From: Dipteris shenzhenensis
Lineage: Eukaryota; Polypodiophyta; Polypodiopsida; Gleicheniales
Strand: one strand, 5' to 3'
Length of the DNA: 64,000 bases
NCBI GenBank assembly: GCA_047967505.1
Contig: CM106538.1
The number at the start of each line of letters is the position of its first letter. The stretch's first letter is position 1. Below the pieces are notes generated by a model that ran no database searches, was not told the origin of the DNA, and was given only the letters and a program-made list of their open reading frames with translations. Below, in pieces: positions 23,280-32,918 of this stretch. The translations under genes and the position numbers were made by a program.

Positions 23280-23575
23280 TGTATTGGGAACTAAACTAAG
23301 TCTAGTGATATGACTAAGTAGTTAGTCAAATTGTTCGGTTAAAATAACTATCCAATTAGCCTAGTTGACTAGTGAGTTCAACTAACTAATGGTCAATTAA
23401 CTCAACCTAGCATTGGTTAATGTAACCTAATTGTGGTTAAACTAACCTCACTCTAGTTAGTGTAATCGAACTACGGTTAACGAACAACAGTTAAACTAAC
23501 CTAATGACCCTAAAACCTAACCTAACGAAGCAAACCTAGGTTGGTGGGTTGGGTTGGTTTTAGGGTTAGTTTTTT
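23280..23575 (-). repeat. Degenerate AACCTAA-rich leader-like stretch
   Basis: The plus strand shows irregular repeats of AACCTAA, ACTAACCTAA and GGTTAAACTAACC over about 300 bp. A second, independent stretch of this kind lies at 58980-59210, between the primer site and gag of the chromovirus at 53-60 kb. The position upstream of a minus-strand gag is the same in both places, so it is most likely an element leader rather than an interstitial telomere. Confidence 0.5.
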
Positions 23576-23579
23576 TTAA

Positions 23580-24061
23580 AAATCTAAATAGGGGTGGGCA
23601 ACGACCACCACCAGCCGGGTGGGAGAGGCAGAGGGTGGAGGGGGATGGGACGTGAGGGGGGAAGGGATGTGTGGAGGGGGGTGAGGGGATGTTGTGGGGA
23701 GTGGAGGGGGAAGGAGGGCGGAATGTGAGGGCGCGAGGAGGACACGGTGGAGGGGCATGGCACAGTGAAGGGCGGTTGGAGGTGGCATCTACTGGTGCCT
23801 CGAGGATGCAAAAGCCTAACAGAGTACAACGACCATGATGCTTCAACCCCCAAGCATCTGCGTTCAAGCAATGCCTTGTCCAAGTTGTTATATGTGGATC
23901 CTCATCCTTTTTTAGAGATTGTTTTTTTGCCGTGCTTTGGACCTAGGCATGCTTGTACCCATTCTATGAAGGGGGGGTAGGGGGGGGGCAACGCCCCCCC
24001 TAGGATGTCGCCAAGGGGTTCCAAGGGGGGATGGCGGGGGTTCAAGGGCAGCGCCCTTGAA
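23580..24061. repeat. GC-rich region ending in two perfect hairpins
   Basis: The stretch is very G-rich on the plus strand up to about 23780. At 23982-24000 the sequence folds as GGGGGGGC-AAC-GCCCCCCC (8-bp perfect stem). At 24041-24061 it folds as TTCAAGGGC-AGC-GCCCTTGAA (9-bp perfect stem). They are about 40 bp apart, joined by GGGGTTCCAAGGGGGGATGG. No coding function is evident. Confidence 0.55.
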
Positions 24062-24640
24062 GCAAAAATAAATGAAAATTGGTGCATGAGTTGCTTATCA
24101 GTTGTGTGGTCAAAATTGTAAGATAAGGGAGTGGCTCAAATAGCAAAAACGCAATGGATATACTACTCGTATCTTGAATCTTCTTGCTTGCTGGATAAGA
24201 AAGACACAGGATGGCTATTTCTCCTTGGACGTAGCCCACAATAGGTGAACCACATATATCGGTGTCTCTTTGTCAGTTCCATTCTACACGCTTTTTGTAT
24301 TGTGTATTTTATGCATTCTACTTCCGTTATCATGTTGCTCCCAACACAAGCTAGCCTAGAACTGTGATAGTAGTCTGGTGCAGAGGGTAGCGACTTGAGG
24401 TCACCCCCACTAATACCGAGCAGTGGTCTAGCAACCGCTCAGACTCTTAATAGAAATAAGAAAGTTTTGACACAAATGAGAGGAACCTTATCTCTAGCTT
24501 GCTAGGTTAGGAGTTGCTAGCAGTGCAGTTCAAGCCAGGGTGGCTTCATTGTAAATATATATATTTTTTAATAAAAGTTTTTATTGCTTCAATTGTCTTC
24601 ATTGTTCCGTTTACTTTGTATACTTAATCCCCCCTCATTG
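24062..24640. other. Unassigned non-coding DNA
   Basis: No convincing frame, LTR end or repeat was recognised here. Short frames lack motifs. An A/T tract (TAAATATATATATTTTTTAATAAAAG) lies at about 24553-24578. Confidence 0.25.
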
Positions 24641-24643
24641 TAT

Positions 24644-24699
24644 GGTTTCCCCTTACAATAGCAACCCCGACGGTTTCCCCTTACAATAGCAACCCCGAC
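24644..24699. repeat. Tandem duplication of a 28-bp unit
   Basis: GGTTTCCCCTTACAATAGCA followed by ACCCCGAC occurs twice head to tail without a mismatch, at about 24644-24671 and 24672-24699. The perfect match points to a recent local duplication. Confidence 0.75.
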
Positions 24700-24857
24700 C
24701 TCAATTTTATTAATATTACACCCGAGCACATGTACACATTGCAAGAAGGCATCTTCAACTAGAGCACTGCACCGGCTGGGTGAGTGTGCAACACCGAGCA
24801 CCCATAAGTTAACAACACTAAAATTCAAGAAGAGTGAGTAAATTAGGCTGACAACAT

Positions 24858-25160
24858 TTCATTATAATTTGTCAAGGGAAAAGAAAACCTTTTATTCACA
24901 CATGCTCGAACTGAAGTTTGAGCATTCACCAAGCTGGTTCACAAAGATGTCTCTATAGATATACACATTTAGTATAGTATTTACCAAACCAGACCCTCAA
25001 TATTTTGTGACCTTAAATGTATTAGATTGACAAGGGGATTGCAAACCATTTTATCCACACATGCTTGAACTTAAGTTTGAGCATTCTCCAGGCTAATTCA
25101 CAAAGGTGTCAATATAGATGCTTAACTACAACTATTTTAGTATAGTAGCCCTAATATCAT
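24858..25160. repeat. Imperfect direct repeat, period about 160 bp
   Basis: The phrase CACACATGCTCGAACTGAAG continuing TTTGAGCATTCACCAAGCTG (about 24897-24936) recurs as CACACATGCTTGAACTTAAG with TTTGAGCATTCTCCAGGCTA at about 25057-25096. Each is followed by TTCACAAAG(A/G)TGTC and a TATAGAT run. Two units only, diverged by roughly 15% by eye. Confidence 0.6.
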
Positions 25161-25404
25161 GAGTTTAATTAATATTCCTCACCAAAAAAGTTATCAATAA
25201 TAGCCTTACTATAGCCCCGAAAGGTCACAAGGGTTCAACTACCAAAATTGTCAACCCTGGATTGCAGAATCCATGACTCAAGGGTGGCCATCACTCTGTT
25301 GTAACCAATCACCTACACAAGCTCTTCCACATGCAAGAGATATTCTTGATTTGATACATACAAAGGTATGCTATGGGTTATGTACAGACCCACAGCATTG
25401 AGCT

Positions 25405-25600
25405 CCTTTCACCGCACCAGCGAGTATGCCTGGAGTTGGCTTGGGTTTATATGGCAGCCAACACCCCTGGGAGAGAGGTCAGTCCTCTTCTCAGCCCTTT
25501 GGTATGCCATCATTTCGGAGAGATGCATTGGCAGAGAGACCCAGCTCGAGGTTCATGCACCTCTCGCTTCGCCAGCGAGCACATATAGCTAGACGCAGCT
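25405..25600 (+). pseudogene. Fragment of chromovirus gag N-terminal region
   Basis: This plus-strand stretch is closely related to the reverse complement of 57895-58080, the proline-rich N-terminal part of gag in the chromovirus at 53-60 kb. Shared phrases include AGTATGCCTGGAGTTGGCTT, GGGAGAGAGGTCAGTCCTCT and CAGCCCTTTGGTATGCCATC. Translated, it reads [14 protein letters not shown]-like. It is a short dispersed piece, joined at about 25600 to a copia integrase. Confidence 0.65.
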
Positions 25601-25614
25601 AGCGCATCAGATGG

Positions 25615-26296
25615 CAGTGGCTTTCAATGGTTCACTTTCCTACTTTACCTTAATCAACGACTATAACAAATATTGTTGGGTCTTTTTTTGGAAGGAGAAA
25701 TCTAAAGTCTTTTCTAGATTTCAAGAATCAAAAGCCATGGTAGAGAACCAGACAGGCATAAGACCAAAGTCATGAGATCAGATAGAGGAGGTGAATACAT
25801 GTCTTTAGCATTCATGAACTTTTGTACAAGTAAATGGCATTTGAAGACATTTCACATGTGTAGATACTCCTCAGTGTAGGATGTAGTAGCTGAAAGGAAG
25901 AATGGGACTTTAGAAGTCAGTGCTAGAGCAATGTGCTCAATGAGAAGCATCTTCCAAATCAAGATTGGGCAGAAGCAATTGCCAACTACAAACTACTTAC
26001 TTAATTGGCTTTCAACCAAACCAATTCAAGGTATGACACCTTATGAGAAATTCACTAGTTACAAGCCATGCATTGGACATCTCCGCATATTTGGGTCCAT
26101 AGCATATGCCCACATATATGATGATCACTGCAAAAAGTTGGTTGTTAAGTCACGTCAATGCATCATGGTTGGCTACATTGAAGAGAGCAAAGCATACAAG
26201 TTGTATATCACATCAATTAAAAGGTCAGAATCTCTAGAGATGTACTCTTTGATGAAGAATCAGAATGGTAAACATAAAATACACAGGCTTGATTAG
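25615..26296 (+). pseudogene. Ty1/copia integrase (plus-strand element, broken)
   Basis: The plus strand encodes the copia integrase core in shifting frames: YFTLINDYNKYCWVFFWKEK, the MRSDRGGEYMS-like second-Asp motif near 25785, and AERKNGTLEV with the usual Glu position near 25895. It is followed by an open C-terminal stretch 25931-26296 (NWLSTKPIQGMTPYEKFTSY, LRIFGSIAYAHI, KSRQCIMVGYIEESKAYKLY). Stops before 25931 show decay. The matching RT lies at 27343-28230 after an inserted block. Confidence 0.8.
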
Positions 26297-26594
26297 TGAG
26301 TCACCTATAAAGAAGGTTGATGAACAAGGGTAAGAATTGCCAAAGGATCCACCTGCAAAGCTGCAGCTCAGATAGTCTATGAGACGCTTTGAACCTTGAA
26401 ATCAAGATTGATTCTATAGAGAGAAGGAGAAAACTGAAATACAATAGAAGGAGACTTTTTATTGAATCAAAACCGTTTACAATCAATCCTCGAGTCACAT
26501 TACTCCATGTACGGAGCTCGAACCGACCGACCACCCCCAAGCTATTCTCTCTCACTCACTCGCATCAGATTTCTCACTCTCTCTGACACCAAGG

Positions 26595-27159
26595 TGTTGC
26601 AATGAATCTCACTTTCATTCAAGATGATACAATCATAGATGGAAGATGAATCTCACTCTCACTTGTACTCTCACTCTCAATCTCGGAGCTTCTCGAATAT
26701 GCTACCTTGCTGCCTCTGCGTATTCTGAGTTTTCGACTTAATAGATCGTCGAATTTGGTCTCGACCTCTTCTGTAAAGGTGTAGATCTCAATCTCAGCTT
26801 TGTAAAAACAAAAGAGCTCCTTAATTTGATTTTGGATCAAAAGTTATGGTCGAAATAGTGACTAGTATTTTTACCCAAGAAAGGTGGGACCTGCTTTTCC
26901 CTACTTTTAGCTAGCTTTTCCACTTTATCTTGCTTTTCTTGCCCTTCACGACCAATTTGCTCCATTCCTGGACCATTCTAGCAATAACTTTATTCTTTTT
27001 AAATCAATCACTCCTGTCCAAGTTCTCCTTTAGAATCCGCAAAGCTGGAGCCTCCTTTAAACTTGCAAACTCTCGATACAACTACCATGCATACTTTTTT
27101 TTTGTGGATTTGTTAAATCTCAAATTACTTATTAGTATTTTCAAAACTCAAAATTGACA
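26595..27159 (-). mobile_element. Possible minus-strand LTR inserted in the copia element
   Basis: On the minus strand a stretch starting TGTCAATTTTGAG at about 27159 and ending TTGCAACA at about 26595 has TG...CA ends. It is followed after CC by TTGGTGTCAGAGAG, one base different from the common initiator-Met primer site TTGGTATCAGAG. It interrupts the plus-strand copia element between integrase and RT. About 200 bp of purine/pyrimidine-rich leader follow. No second LTR was found, so the borders are tentative. Confidence 0.35.
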
Positions 27160-27342
27160 TGAAAATAAATTTCACAAATGACTACTACTAATAAAACTAA
27201 AAAGAAATTTATACACAAAATATGGAGCATCGCATAAAAATGTGAAGCGTCACAGTCTACTAGAGAAAGCAGACCACCAACCAGATTGACATATGCTAAA
27301 AAAGCAAAGAAATTCATATTGAAACCACCAATTATTCTCTTA

Positions 27343-28230
27343 TGACTACCATCATGTCTATAGAAGAGCCAGTATACTCCGAAGATGCAGTTGATAAGAT
27401 GGAATGGCAAGCTGGAATGAATGAAGAAATGGATACTTCGTACAAAAACAACACTTGGGATTTATGTGACATTCCACTAGGAAAGAAGGCCATTGCATCC
27501 AAATGGTTTACAAAGTAAAGTACAATCCATATGGAAGCATTGAAAGATACAAAGCCAAACTAGTTGCAAATGTTTTTGCATATCAATACCGTCAAGATTA
27601 TGATGAGACTTATGCTCCAGTAGAAAAGATGAATTCCATAATATTTTTGACATCACTATAGCGACACTCAGCAAATGGAATGTGTACCAGCTAGATTTCA
27701 AAAGACGAGAAAGTATACATGTAGCAACCAATAGGGTACGTTGAACCAAAAAAAGAACTCAAGTTTGCCATCTCAAGAAATGTCTCTATGGCTTAAAGCA
27801 AGCACCCAAAAGTTGGTATAGCAGCATCAACAAGTATTTTGCTAATCTGGAATACATCAAGTTCATTGCAGATCATACTCTCTACTACAAAGTTCAATGG
27901 GAAGACATTACTATTGCATTTTTGTATGTAGATGATCTGATTGTGACAAGAAGCACTAATAGCTTCATTAGCAAGATGAAACAAGACTTATCTATAGAGT
28001 TCAACATAAAAGATCTTGGACTTATGCGCTATTGTCTTGGAACTGAGATTTGGAGAGACTCAAACAGCATCTTCATGAGCCAGCAAAAATCTATGGATAG
28101 TCTCCTAAAGAAGTTTCATATGGCACATTGCAAGATTGTAGCTACTCACATGGAACAGAGTTTGAAACTTACAAAATGTCCAAAAAAGCCTACACTCAAT
28201 GGTAAGTACTACCGTCAGCTCATTTGACCT
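27343..28230 (+). pseudogene. Ty1/copia reverse transcriptase (plus-strand element, broken)
   Basis: The plus strand carries the copia RT start (DKMEWQAGMNEEMDTSYKNN, TWDLCDIPLGKKAIASKWF), then a heavily frameshifted middle. An open stretch 27922-28227 begins at the catalytic box MYVDDLIVTRSTNSFISKMK and contains FNIKDLGLMRYCLGTEI. YVDD is intact. Frameshifts between 27515 and 27920 remove function. Confidence 0.82.
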
Positions 28231-28870
28231 CTTATATATCTAACTATTATAAGGCCATATATTTATTATTTAGTAAGCTCACTAGCATAAATTATGGCCA
28301 ACCCAAAACAATCTCACTGGAGCATAGCCAAGAGAGCCTTGAGATACATCAGAGCTACAAGAAAATTTGGAATAGAGTACAAAGGAAGTCATGCAAGGTT
28401 GCATGGTTACTATGAGAGTGACTGTGCAGGAGATCATGAGACTAGAAGATCCACACAAGATATGCACTTTTCCTTGGTCAAGGTGCTATATCATGGTTGT
28501 TAAACAAGCATCCAATTGTTTCTTTGTCTTCAATAGAAGAAGAATATAGGACACTCACAATAGGTACATGTGAAACTATATGGCTCGAAAGTGGCAGAAA
28601 CATATTACTTTGATGAGTCGAATCCAACATTAATATATTGTGATAATCAATTGGCTCAAGCATTAGCCAAGAATCCAATATATCACTCCAAGACAAAGCA
28701 CATTAATGTCAAAGAGCACTTCATCAAAGAAAGAGTGTTACTTAAGGGTATCACATTGCAACAACAAAGAGAATGTTGCAGATATCTTTACCAAACCACT
28801 TGGAAAAGAGCTTTTTGAGAAGCATTGACAAGCTCTTGGTTTGACCCAAAGGAAGAACATTCCCATTAAA
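28231..28870 (+). pseudogene. Ty1/copia RNase H and polyprotein end
   Basis: Continues the element: MANPKQSHWSIAKRALRYIR, YYESDCAGDHETRRSTQDM (RNase H Asp), a shifted KKNIGHSQ stretch where copia elements read SSxEAEY, then LIYCDNQLAQALAKNPIYHS and KTKHINVKEHFIKERVL. The end near 28820 is the usual FTKxL-like copia C-terminus. Several frame changes are needed to follow it. Confidence 0.8.
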
Positions 28871-28874
28871 GGAG

Positions 28875-29053
28875 TGTGATGGAATGTAATGTTTGGTCTT
28901 TCTTCCATTCCTCATAATCAACATCTTGATGGAAGACACTTCATGATGTTGATCTTGAGGGAAGGTGTTGAGGATTCATCTCAACATCATGTGTTATCAT
29001 ATGTGCATAGCTTGAAACTTTTATGTGGGTAGGATGTTCTTCGGGTGTGGAGA
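28875..29053 (+). mobile_element. Copia 3' LTR, 5' portion only
   Basis: After a purine tract TTAAAGGAG the sequence TGTGATGGAATGTAATGTTTGG begins what should be the 3' LTR of the plus-strand copia element. It contains a partial palindrome around CATCATGTGTTATCA. It is cut at about 29053, where unrelated copia gag sequence starts, so its length is unknown. Confidence 0.45.
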
Positions 29054-29350
29054 CAAAGAACAAAAAGACCATTCTTCTAAAGGGTCTGCCATCCAAATAC
29101 TCTGAGACGGAGAGAATATTAAGGCTCAATAACAATACTGATTATCTTGATTGTGTGACCCTTCTATTGAGTAAGGAGAAACGTGATGGCTTATTGCAAC
29201 TATTTGGTGATACTGCTTATATAGCAAAAGATAAAAAGCGACCATCAGGGAGTCACCAAGTAGCACTCTTTCTCTGATAAAGTGCTCTCTGACATCAATG
29301 TATTTTGTCCTGGAGTGATATACTAAATTCTTGACCAATCTGCATGCAAA
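29054..29350. pseudogene. Two small copia fragments in opposite orientation
   Basis: At 29054-29185 the plus strand encodes a copia gag piece (KKTILLKGLPSKYSETERIL, NNNTDYLDCVTLLLSKEKRD). From about 29346 to 29250 the minus strand encodes the very end of a copia RNase H (VKNLVYHSRTKYIDVREHFI, RERVL). They face each other, so at least one rearrangement or two separate insertions formed this junction. Confidence 0.6.
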
Positions 29351-29399
29351 TTTCTTCCTTTTGGCCATGTCATTTACAAGTATTACCATATGTGTCTAT

Positions 29400-30480
29400 G
29401 TGCAATAGGTGTTAGTTTTCTAAGTGATTAGTTTAAGATTCATGTGCTCACAAATTATGATTTGGTTCGCATATCATTTTCATAGTTTGTCATGTATATG
29501 TCCTTGTTTGGGACCATGCATCATACATAATTGATAAAAAATATGCATCGATGGGCTTTTACCATATGTGTGCCCAATGGATATGCTAGTTTGCAAATTC
29601 CTTAATGTGAATAAGATTAATGTGTGTGAAAATTTTCATGTGCTTCGAATATCATTTACATATCACATTTCTTTGTTTTTTACCATGCATTTTGCAAGTG
29701 TTAAAAAATAAGCATCAATGGGCTCCTACTTACTTGTGTTTTCAATGGGTATGATACTTTATAGAGTTTTTAATGTCAGTAATATTCATGTTCCCACAAC
29801 TTTCAATGTGATTCATATATCATTTTTATTCTTTGGGATAAGTTTGGGATGTTGTTTCCTTGTTTTTTACAATGTATCATGCATATGTTAAAAAATATGC
29901 ATCGGTGGGATCCTATGATATGTGTATCTGTCCAATGGATATGATACTTTTCAAATCCCTTACTATGAATAATATTCATGTCGTTGTAATGTTTTATGTG
30001 GATCAAATATCATTACCATGATTGGACATGCATATTTTCTTGTTTTAATCATGCATCATGCATAAATGTTTAAAAATATGCATCAGTGAGCTTCTACCAT
30101 ATGTGTGTCTCCTATGGGTATGATACTTTGTAGAGGCCTTGACTAAGATTCATGTGCTCACAAATTTTAATATGGAAGAAAATATGCATGCCCAACCATG
30201 CCAATGATATCCAAACCACATAAAACTTTTGCAAGCATATGAATCTTACTCTCATTAAGTCCTCTTAACATTGACATACCCATCAGATACACACATATGG
30301 TAAAAGCTGATTGATGTATGTTTTTTAACACATGCATGATACATGGTCAAAAACAAGGATATATGTATGTCCAACCATTCAAATCATACTCAAACTGCTC
30401 AAAACTTTATGAGCACATCAATATCAATCATATTAGGTCCTCTAGAAATTATGATACCTATCAGACATAGACCGTGTAGA
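29400..30480. repeat. Tandem repeat array, about 180-bp monomers, with strand switch
   Basis: Four to five diverged plus-oriented monomers lie between 29400 and 30170. Each carries ATTCATGTGCTCACAA-like, CTTGTTTTTTACCATGCAT-like and AAAAATATGCATCxxTGGGC phrases, with spacing of roughly 170-190 bp (starts near 29436, 29618, 29785, 29974, 30148). From about 30180 to 30480 the same monomers run in reverse complement (CATGCATGATACATGGTCAAAAAC). Related units lie at 20540-20875. The monomer is AT-rich and nucleosome-sized, as in plant satellites, but the copies are strongly diverged. Confidence 0.65.
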
Positions 30481-32835
30481 GTGTGTGTTTGAAGTAACTC
30501 ATAAGGTACAATGTATCATCACAAACAAAGCAACATCATAAGAGAATCAAGTAACTCAACGATGACTTGTGTTTACTTAAAGATGGCCCAAGCTCTAAAC
30601 AATAGATTACATAGGTCACAACAAAAACAGAGATTCATATACATCATTACAAGCAAAATGGAAAAAGAAGTTAAGGGTGTTAGCTAACCTCCAAATTTGG
30701 GTGCAAAAAGCCATGCAAGATAATAGATGAGCATGTTTGAGAAATTTTAAGGAGAAAAACTAGGAAGATCACCATATTCAAGTGGAACTTTAGGACGAGC
30801 AACAAAAGGGCTAGCAATACTTATCACAATAGATTGAGTGCCATACCAATCTAACCAGACTGTTTCTTCAAGGAAGCCATTGAAGAGCTCAACTAAATGT
30901 GCAACAAGCAAGCTACTAAAAGTCATTCCTAGTTAATACATAGAAAAATTCAAAGTAACCCAACAAGTCATTACTTACAAGGAAGCCGACCTAGCAAAAA
31001 GCAGATCCCCCCTCCCCCACAAAAAAGAACTAGAAAAGAACTTTCTATCAATGCTTAGGAAAAAAGGAAAAAGAAGAGATCGCTCCTCACCTTGTAGCAA
31101 CGTCAAATCCCAAACAAGTCGAACTCCACGACCATCTAAGTCATCAAAGAGCGGAGAAGTTCCTTGCTATGGCAAACCAAGGCTCACTAATCACCCAAGA
31201 TACAAAGGTGGCCGAGAATGGCCTAGAATCAAGTTTTATTACATAGGAGGAAAAAGATGATGCCCAAGTTAATTGCGGACCTAGCCGAGTGTCACAAATC
31301 GAAGCAAAGGCGAAGGAGGAGATTGGCCAAGAAATACCAACCAATAGCAAGCATTTAGAGGTTACTATAGAAACACAATCAAGAAATATTGGGAAAAATT
31401 CAACACCATGCCCTAACCCAACCCCAAGGTATCACATTGACGTACAAACAACTTATGCAACAAAGCAAGTACCACTTATACTTTTGAGCTATTTGCCAAC
31501 GACAATCAATCTCTTTACACTTATGTAGTTGCGCTAAACACTTGAGGAAGCTACTTTCTCAACCAAAGCTAAGACACAATTTTAGAGTACACCACTGAAG
31601 ACACTAAATCTGCGAGCAAAAGCCTAAACTTGCACTCACACTAGCAAGGCCAAGCGCAAGCAATCATGATGATAGGACAAGTCTAGATTTGGGCCACGTT
31701 ATGAAACAACTATAGCAATTGCCCCACTTGAGAAGTCTCGATTCAAGCCACAATGAAAGTTCATGGAGCTTACTGCAAGCACATGCCAAAGAGAGAACCC
31801 CCGCACTAAGCCTCGCCCGTGAAGCAATCTTCTCCACAATTGGATGTTCACACCCTTGTGATAACTAGCCACAAATATCCTTCAAGGTTCACCGCATGAG
31901 ACCATGGTGGTTCAAGAGGAGTGTACTCCCAAACATAAGACCAAGTCCTTCAATTGAGAGCGACATAAGGAGTGGCATAGGCTGAGGCACATACGAGGGT
32001 GTCAACAAGTAAAGGCTAAGAGAGTATGAGCAGAAAAGGTGCTATCACCGAATGGACAACCGTTAAGGAAACTGCTGAGATAGATACCTTGGAGAAAGCA
32101 TAATCTAAATTGACTATTCCACTTGTGCAGCCAGCTTGGTTAAAGCATTTGTTGAAGACAATACGTTGTCTACAACACGTGGTTGCCTTTACACGTCAAT
32201 ATAGGCTATTTGCTCCATGCATCATTTCCAGGGTTCATGATACAATGTTTTGCACTACACCCATCGTTGCATATCCAGCCTGCTTTGTTTTTCTTACTAA
32301 TTGGCACAGCTAGTCATAAATTATTGTTCTCAAAAACCAAGCTTACTCTGTAGGTGCTAGCCCAAATTTCTTGTACATTTGTTGGTTCTTTCCAAAAGCT
32401 GTAATCTGATAGTTGTAAGGGGGGGGGAAATGTTGTTAAGCAAGCACAAGAGCTTTTTAAAAAGCTCAAGAGGCCTTGCATCTCCAAATGAAGGTTCAGA
32501 AGCTGTGTGAATCTGCAATCAATGGACTACCTCAATTCTGTGCTGGTTTGCACTCTTCTCAAAAGTCTCTGGGGACGTTATCATAAAGCCCAAAAAAGGA
32601 AATAAACACATGGTTTTCTAATGCCATCATTCTGCATTTCAATAACCAAACAGCTGGTACCTTCCTTGCCATAGTGCTGTTATGCGTGCAAATGATAAGA
32701 GGGGTGTATGCCCTGAATGCACATTAGTTTTGCAGGTGCTTGAGTTCATGACATAATGACCTGCTGCTTCCAACAGAAATTCCCATACACATGTATTATT
32801 ACAGATTGTCAGCAGACCAGCTCCTAGTTTGACTT
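30481..32835. other. Unassigned non-coding DNA downstream of PARN-type gene
   Basis: No domain, LTR or structured RNA was recognised. Short frames, such as a lysine/serine-rich 69-codon frame at 31051-31260, lack support. The part just below 32836 should hold the 3' untranslated region of the PARN-type gene, but no clear AATAAA-type signal could be tied to it. A run of 9 G lies at about 32419-32427. Confidence 0.3.
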
Positions 32836-32918
32836 TCAAACTTCAGCACAATATGGCTCATCAAGGTTTTCATTCTCAAACTTTGATGATGCAATCTGAT
32901 CAGAAACCTCGCTTTTTC
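32836..32918 (-). CDS. PARN: PARN-type gene, probable terminal exon
   Basis: A good acceptor (CCTTCAAATGTGCAG) at 32919 is followed in the required phase by 26 codons ([20 protein letters not shown], then EPYCAEV) and TGA at 32838-32836. Phase, acceptor and absence of stops support it, but the residues are not conserved enough to recognise. The real transcript might instead continue to exons further downstream or skip this one. Confidence 0.5.

Noticed and set aside
23280-23575. Interstitial telomere tract
   Set aside because: The words are irregular AACCTAA/ACTAACC mixes rather than TTTAGGG repeats, and a like stretch occurs in a retrotransposon leader.
23517-23883. Three overlapping Pro/Ser-rich minus-strand frames
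   Set aside because: They come from a G-rich low-complexity stretch; open frames in all registers are expected there.
29400-30480. CRISPR array
   Set aside because: Repeats are about 180 bp, diverged and without unique spacers, in a plant nuclear context.
32640-32839. 66-codon frame just downstream of the PARN terminal exon as a further exon
   Set aside because: No acceptor in phase and no resemblance to PARN C-termini.
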